64,000 nucleotides of DNA from Wenxinia saemankumensis (GTDB taxonomy: Bacteria; Pseudomonadota; Alphaproteobacteria; Rhodobacterales; Rhodobacteraceae), in contig NZ_FQYO01000005.1 in the NCBI RefSeq assembly GCF_900141735.1, forward strand, positions 1-64,000, read 5' to 3'. The position numbers and the translations under genes are program-made. Each line of letters opens with the position of its first letter. Within the stretch, counting starts at the first letter, position 1. Of the stretch, positions 62,788 to 64,000 are shown piece after piece. The notes beneath the pieces are model-generated. The model was not told where the DNA came from and did no database searches. It was given only the letters and a program-made list of their open reading frames with translations.

Positions 62788-64000
62788 GTGCTGCGATTCA
62801 TCCTCTCGTTCCTGGGGGGCATCTTCTCGATGCTCACGCTCGGCCTCGCCATGGCCGCCTTCACCGTGGGCGGCATCTTCTACATGTACGGCCGGGACCT
62901 GCCCTCCTACGAGGTGCTCGCCCAGTACCAGCCCAAGCAGATCAGCCGGATCTACAACGGCGAGGGGCAGATCATCGACGAATTCGCGGTCGAGCGGCGG
63001 CTCTTCACCCCGGCGGCCGAGATCCCCGAGGTGGTGAAGCACGCCTTCGTCGCGGCCGAGGACCAGAATTTCTACACGCATCCCGGATTCGACATCCAGG
63101 GCATCATCGCCGCGGGGGTCGAGGCGGTGCGCAGCCGCGGGCAGGACGTGCGCGGCGCCTCGACCATCACCCAGCAGGTGATGAAGAACTTCCTTCTGTC
63201 GTCGGACCGCACCGTCGAGCGCAAGATCAAGGAGCTGATCCTCGCCGTCCGGATCGAGGGGGCGATGGACAAGGAGCGGATCCTCGAGCTCTACCTCAAC
63301 GAGATCTTTCTCGGGCAGAACTCCTACGGCGTCACCGCCGCCGCGCTGACCTATTTCAACGCGACCCTGTCCGAACTGCGCCCCGCCCAGGCGGCCTATC
63401 TCGCGGCGCTCGCGCAGCGGCCGGGCAACCTTCACCCCGTCCGGCAATACGAGGACGCGCTGAACCGGCGGAACTACGTGCTGCGCCGGATGTGGGAGGA
63501 CGGCTACATCGACGAGGCGACCTATCGCAGCGAACGCGAGACGCCGCTGACGACGGTGCAGTCGGGCGACATCGAGAGCTTCCGCTCCGCCCTGCCGCCG
63601 CGGGACTACTTCACCGACGAGATCCGCCGCCAGCTCTCGGCCCGCTACAGCGAGGAGGAGTTCCTCTCCGGCGGCCTCGCGATCCGGGCCACGATCGACC
63701 CCGACCTGCAGGTCCGCGCGGCCCACGCGCTGCAGCGGCAGCTGGAGAACTACGACCGGGGACAGGGCCGCTGGCGCGGCACCGGCGTGACGATCCCGGT
63801 CGAGACGCTGGAGGACGAGGCCGCCTGGCGCGAGGCGCTGGCGAATGCGGACGTGGCGCGCGACATCACGCTCGACGGGACGTGGTATCCCGCCGTCGTG
63901 CTGTCGGTCGCGGACCAGGCGCTGACGCTCGGCGTGCAGGGCCGCGAGGAGAGCAGCGTCGTGGTCCCGCGCGAGGACATCTCGTGGATCAGCGGCAACT
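62788..64000 (+). CDS. mrcA: Penicillin-binding protein 1A, 5' part
   Basis: 404 codons from GTG 62788 to the window edge, no stop reached. A membrane anchor (LSFLGGIFSMLTLGLAMAAF, then FTVGGIFYMYG) precedes the glycosyltransferase domain: FVAAEDQNFYTHPGFD (catalytic Glu), RGASTITQQVMKNFLLS, ERILELYLNEIFLGQNSYG. The linker and start of the OB-like insertion follow (ITLDGTWYPAVVLSV). The transpeptidase half lies outside. It polymerises and cross-links peptidoglycan. Confidence 0.95.
   Translation, partial: MLRFILSFLGGIFSMLTLGLAMAAFTVGGIFYMYGRDLPSYEVLAQYQPKQISRIYNGEGQIIDEFAVERRLFTPAAEIPEVVKHAFVAAEDQNFYTHPGFDIQGIIAAGVEAVRSRGQDVRGASTITQQVMKNFLLSSDRTVERKIKELILAVRIEGAMDKERILELYLNEIFLGQNSYGVTAAALTYFNATLSELRPAQAAYLAALAQRPGNLHPVRQYEDALNRRNYVLRRMWEDGYIDEATYRSERETPLTTVQSGDIESFRSALPPRDYFTDEIRRQLSARYSEEEFLSGGLAIRATIDPDLQVRAAHALQRQLENYDRGQGRWRGTGVTIPVETLEDEAAWREALANADVARDITLDGTWYPAVVLSVADQALTLGVQGREESSVVVPREDISWISGN

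Overview
The window looks like chromosomal DNA of a high-GC alphaproteobacterium of the order Rhodobacterales. The evidence is a complete RcGTA-type gene transfer agent cluster followed by cysE, an ALAS-type hemA behind an FNR-like box, a pyruvate dehydrogenase operon whose E1-beta carries a lipoyl domain, and codon use of roughly 70 percent GC. I cannot name the genus from sequence alone.

Region 1 (1-7162) is accessory DNA. It starts with the end of an IS21-like insertion sequence that has cut off the 5' part of a gene. Next come small unknown genes, a membrane diguanylate cyclase, a receiver-like protein with Asn at the usual phospho-Asp site, a small HTH-like protein behind a perfect CtrA-type box, two tandem paralogues of an unknown Cys/His family, a frameshifted BLUF photoreceptor gene, and an AT-rich zinc-ribbon/HEPN protein. 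The region ends at a 3' fragment of tRNA-Leu(UAG) that begins in the anticodon stem. I read this as the attachment-site scar of an integrated element whose other end lies left of the window.

Region 2 (7163-23448) is mostly core genome: tig; a soluble PAS chemoreceptor; a PQQ-type sugar dehydrogenase; a broken glutathione S-transferase; a Tat-exported cyclic-nucleotide phosphodiesterase; an ArsR-SRPBCC-SRPBCC operon with an apparently leaderless promoter; the ribosomal operon rpsF-rpsR-rplI; and the fatty-acid/cell-wall block fabD-fabG-acpP-fabF-mltG.

Region 3 (23644-37915) is the gene transfer agent structural cluster. It runs from small terminase to the large baseplate protein in canonical order, mostly with 1-8 base overlaps, and no gene is visibly broken. 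It is followed by an unknown gene and cysE.

Region 4 (38923-43772, minus strand) is the pdhA-pdhB-pdhC operon with three small unknown coding sequences between the enzyme genes. It is followed by ftsB, two divergent putative lipoproteins, class I aldolase, an SDR, pgk, two cyclophilins, an M20 peptidase and an SMR-like protein.

Region 5 (52440-64000) holds hemA with its FNR-like box, a RodZ-like HTH membrane protein, ispG, a DUF4260 protein, a secreted metallo-hydrolase, an SH3 protein, a DsbA-like oxidoreductase, an aminotransferase, amiC, a methyltransferase and the start of mrcA, which runs off the right edge.

The points most worth following up are the tRNA-Leu scar and its cargo (HEPN protein, BLUF gene, Cys/His paralogue pair), and an intergenic element (GC hairpin plus a conserved tail) found once after cysE and once after the M20 peptidase gene in the same orientation relative to each gene.
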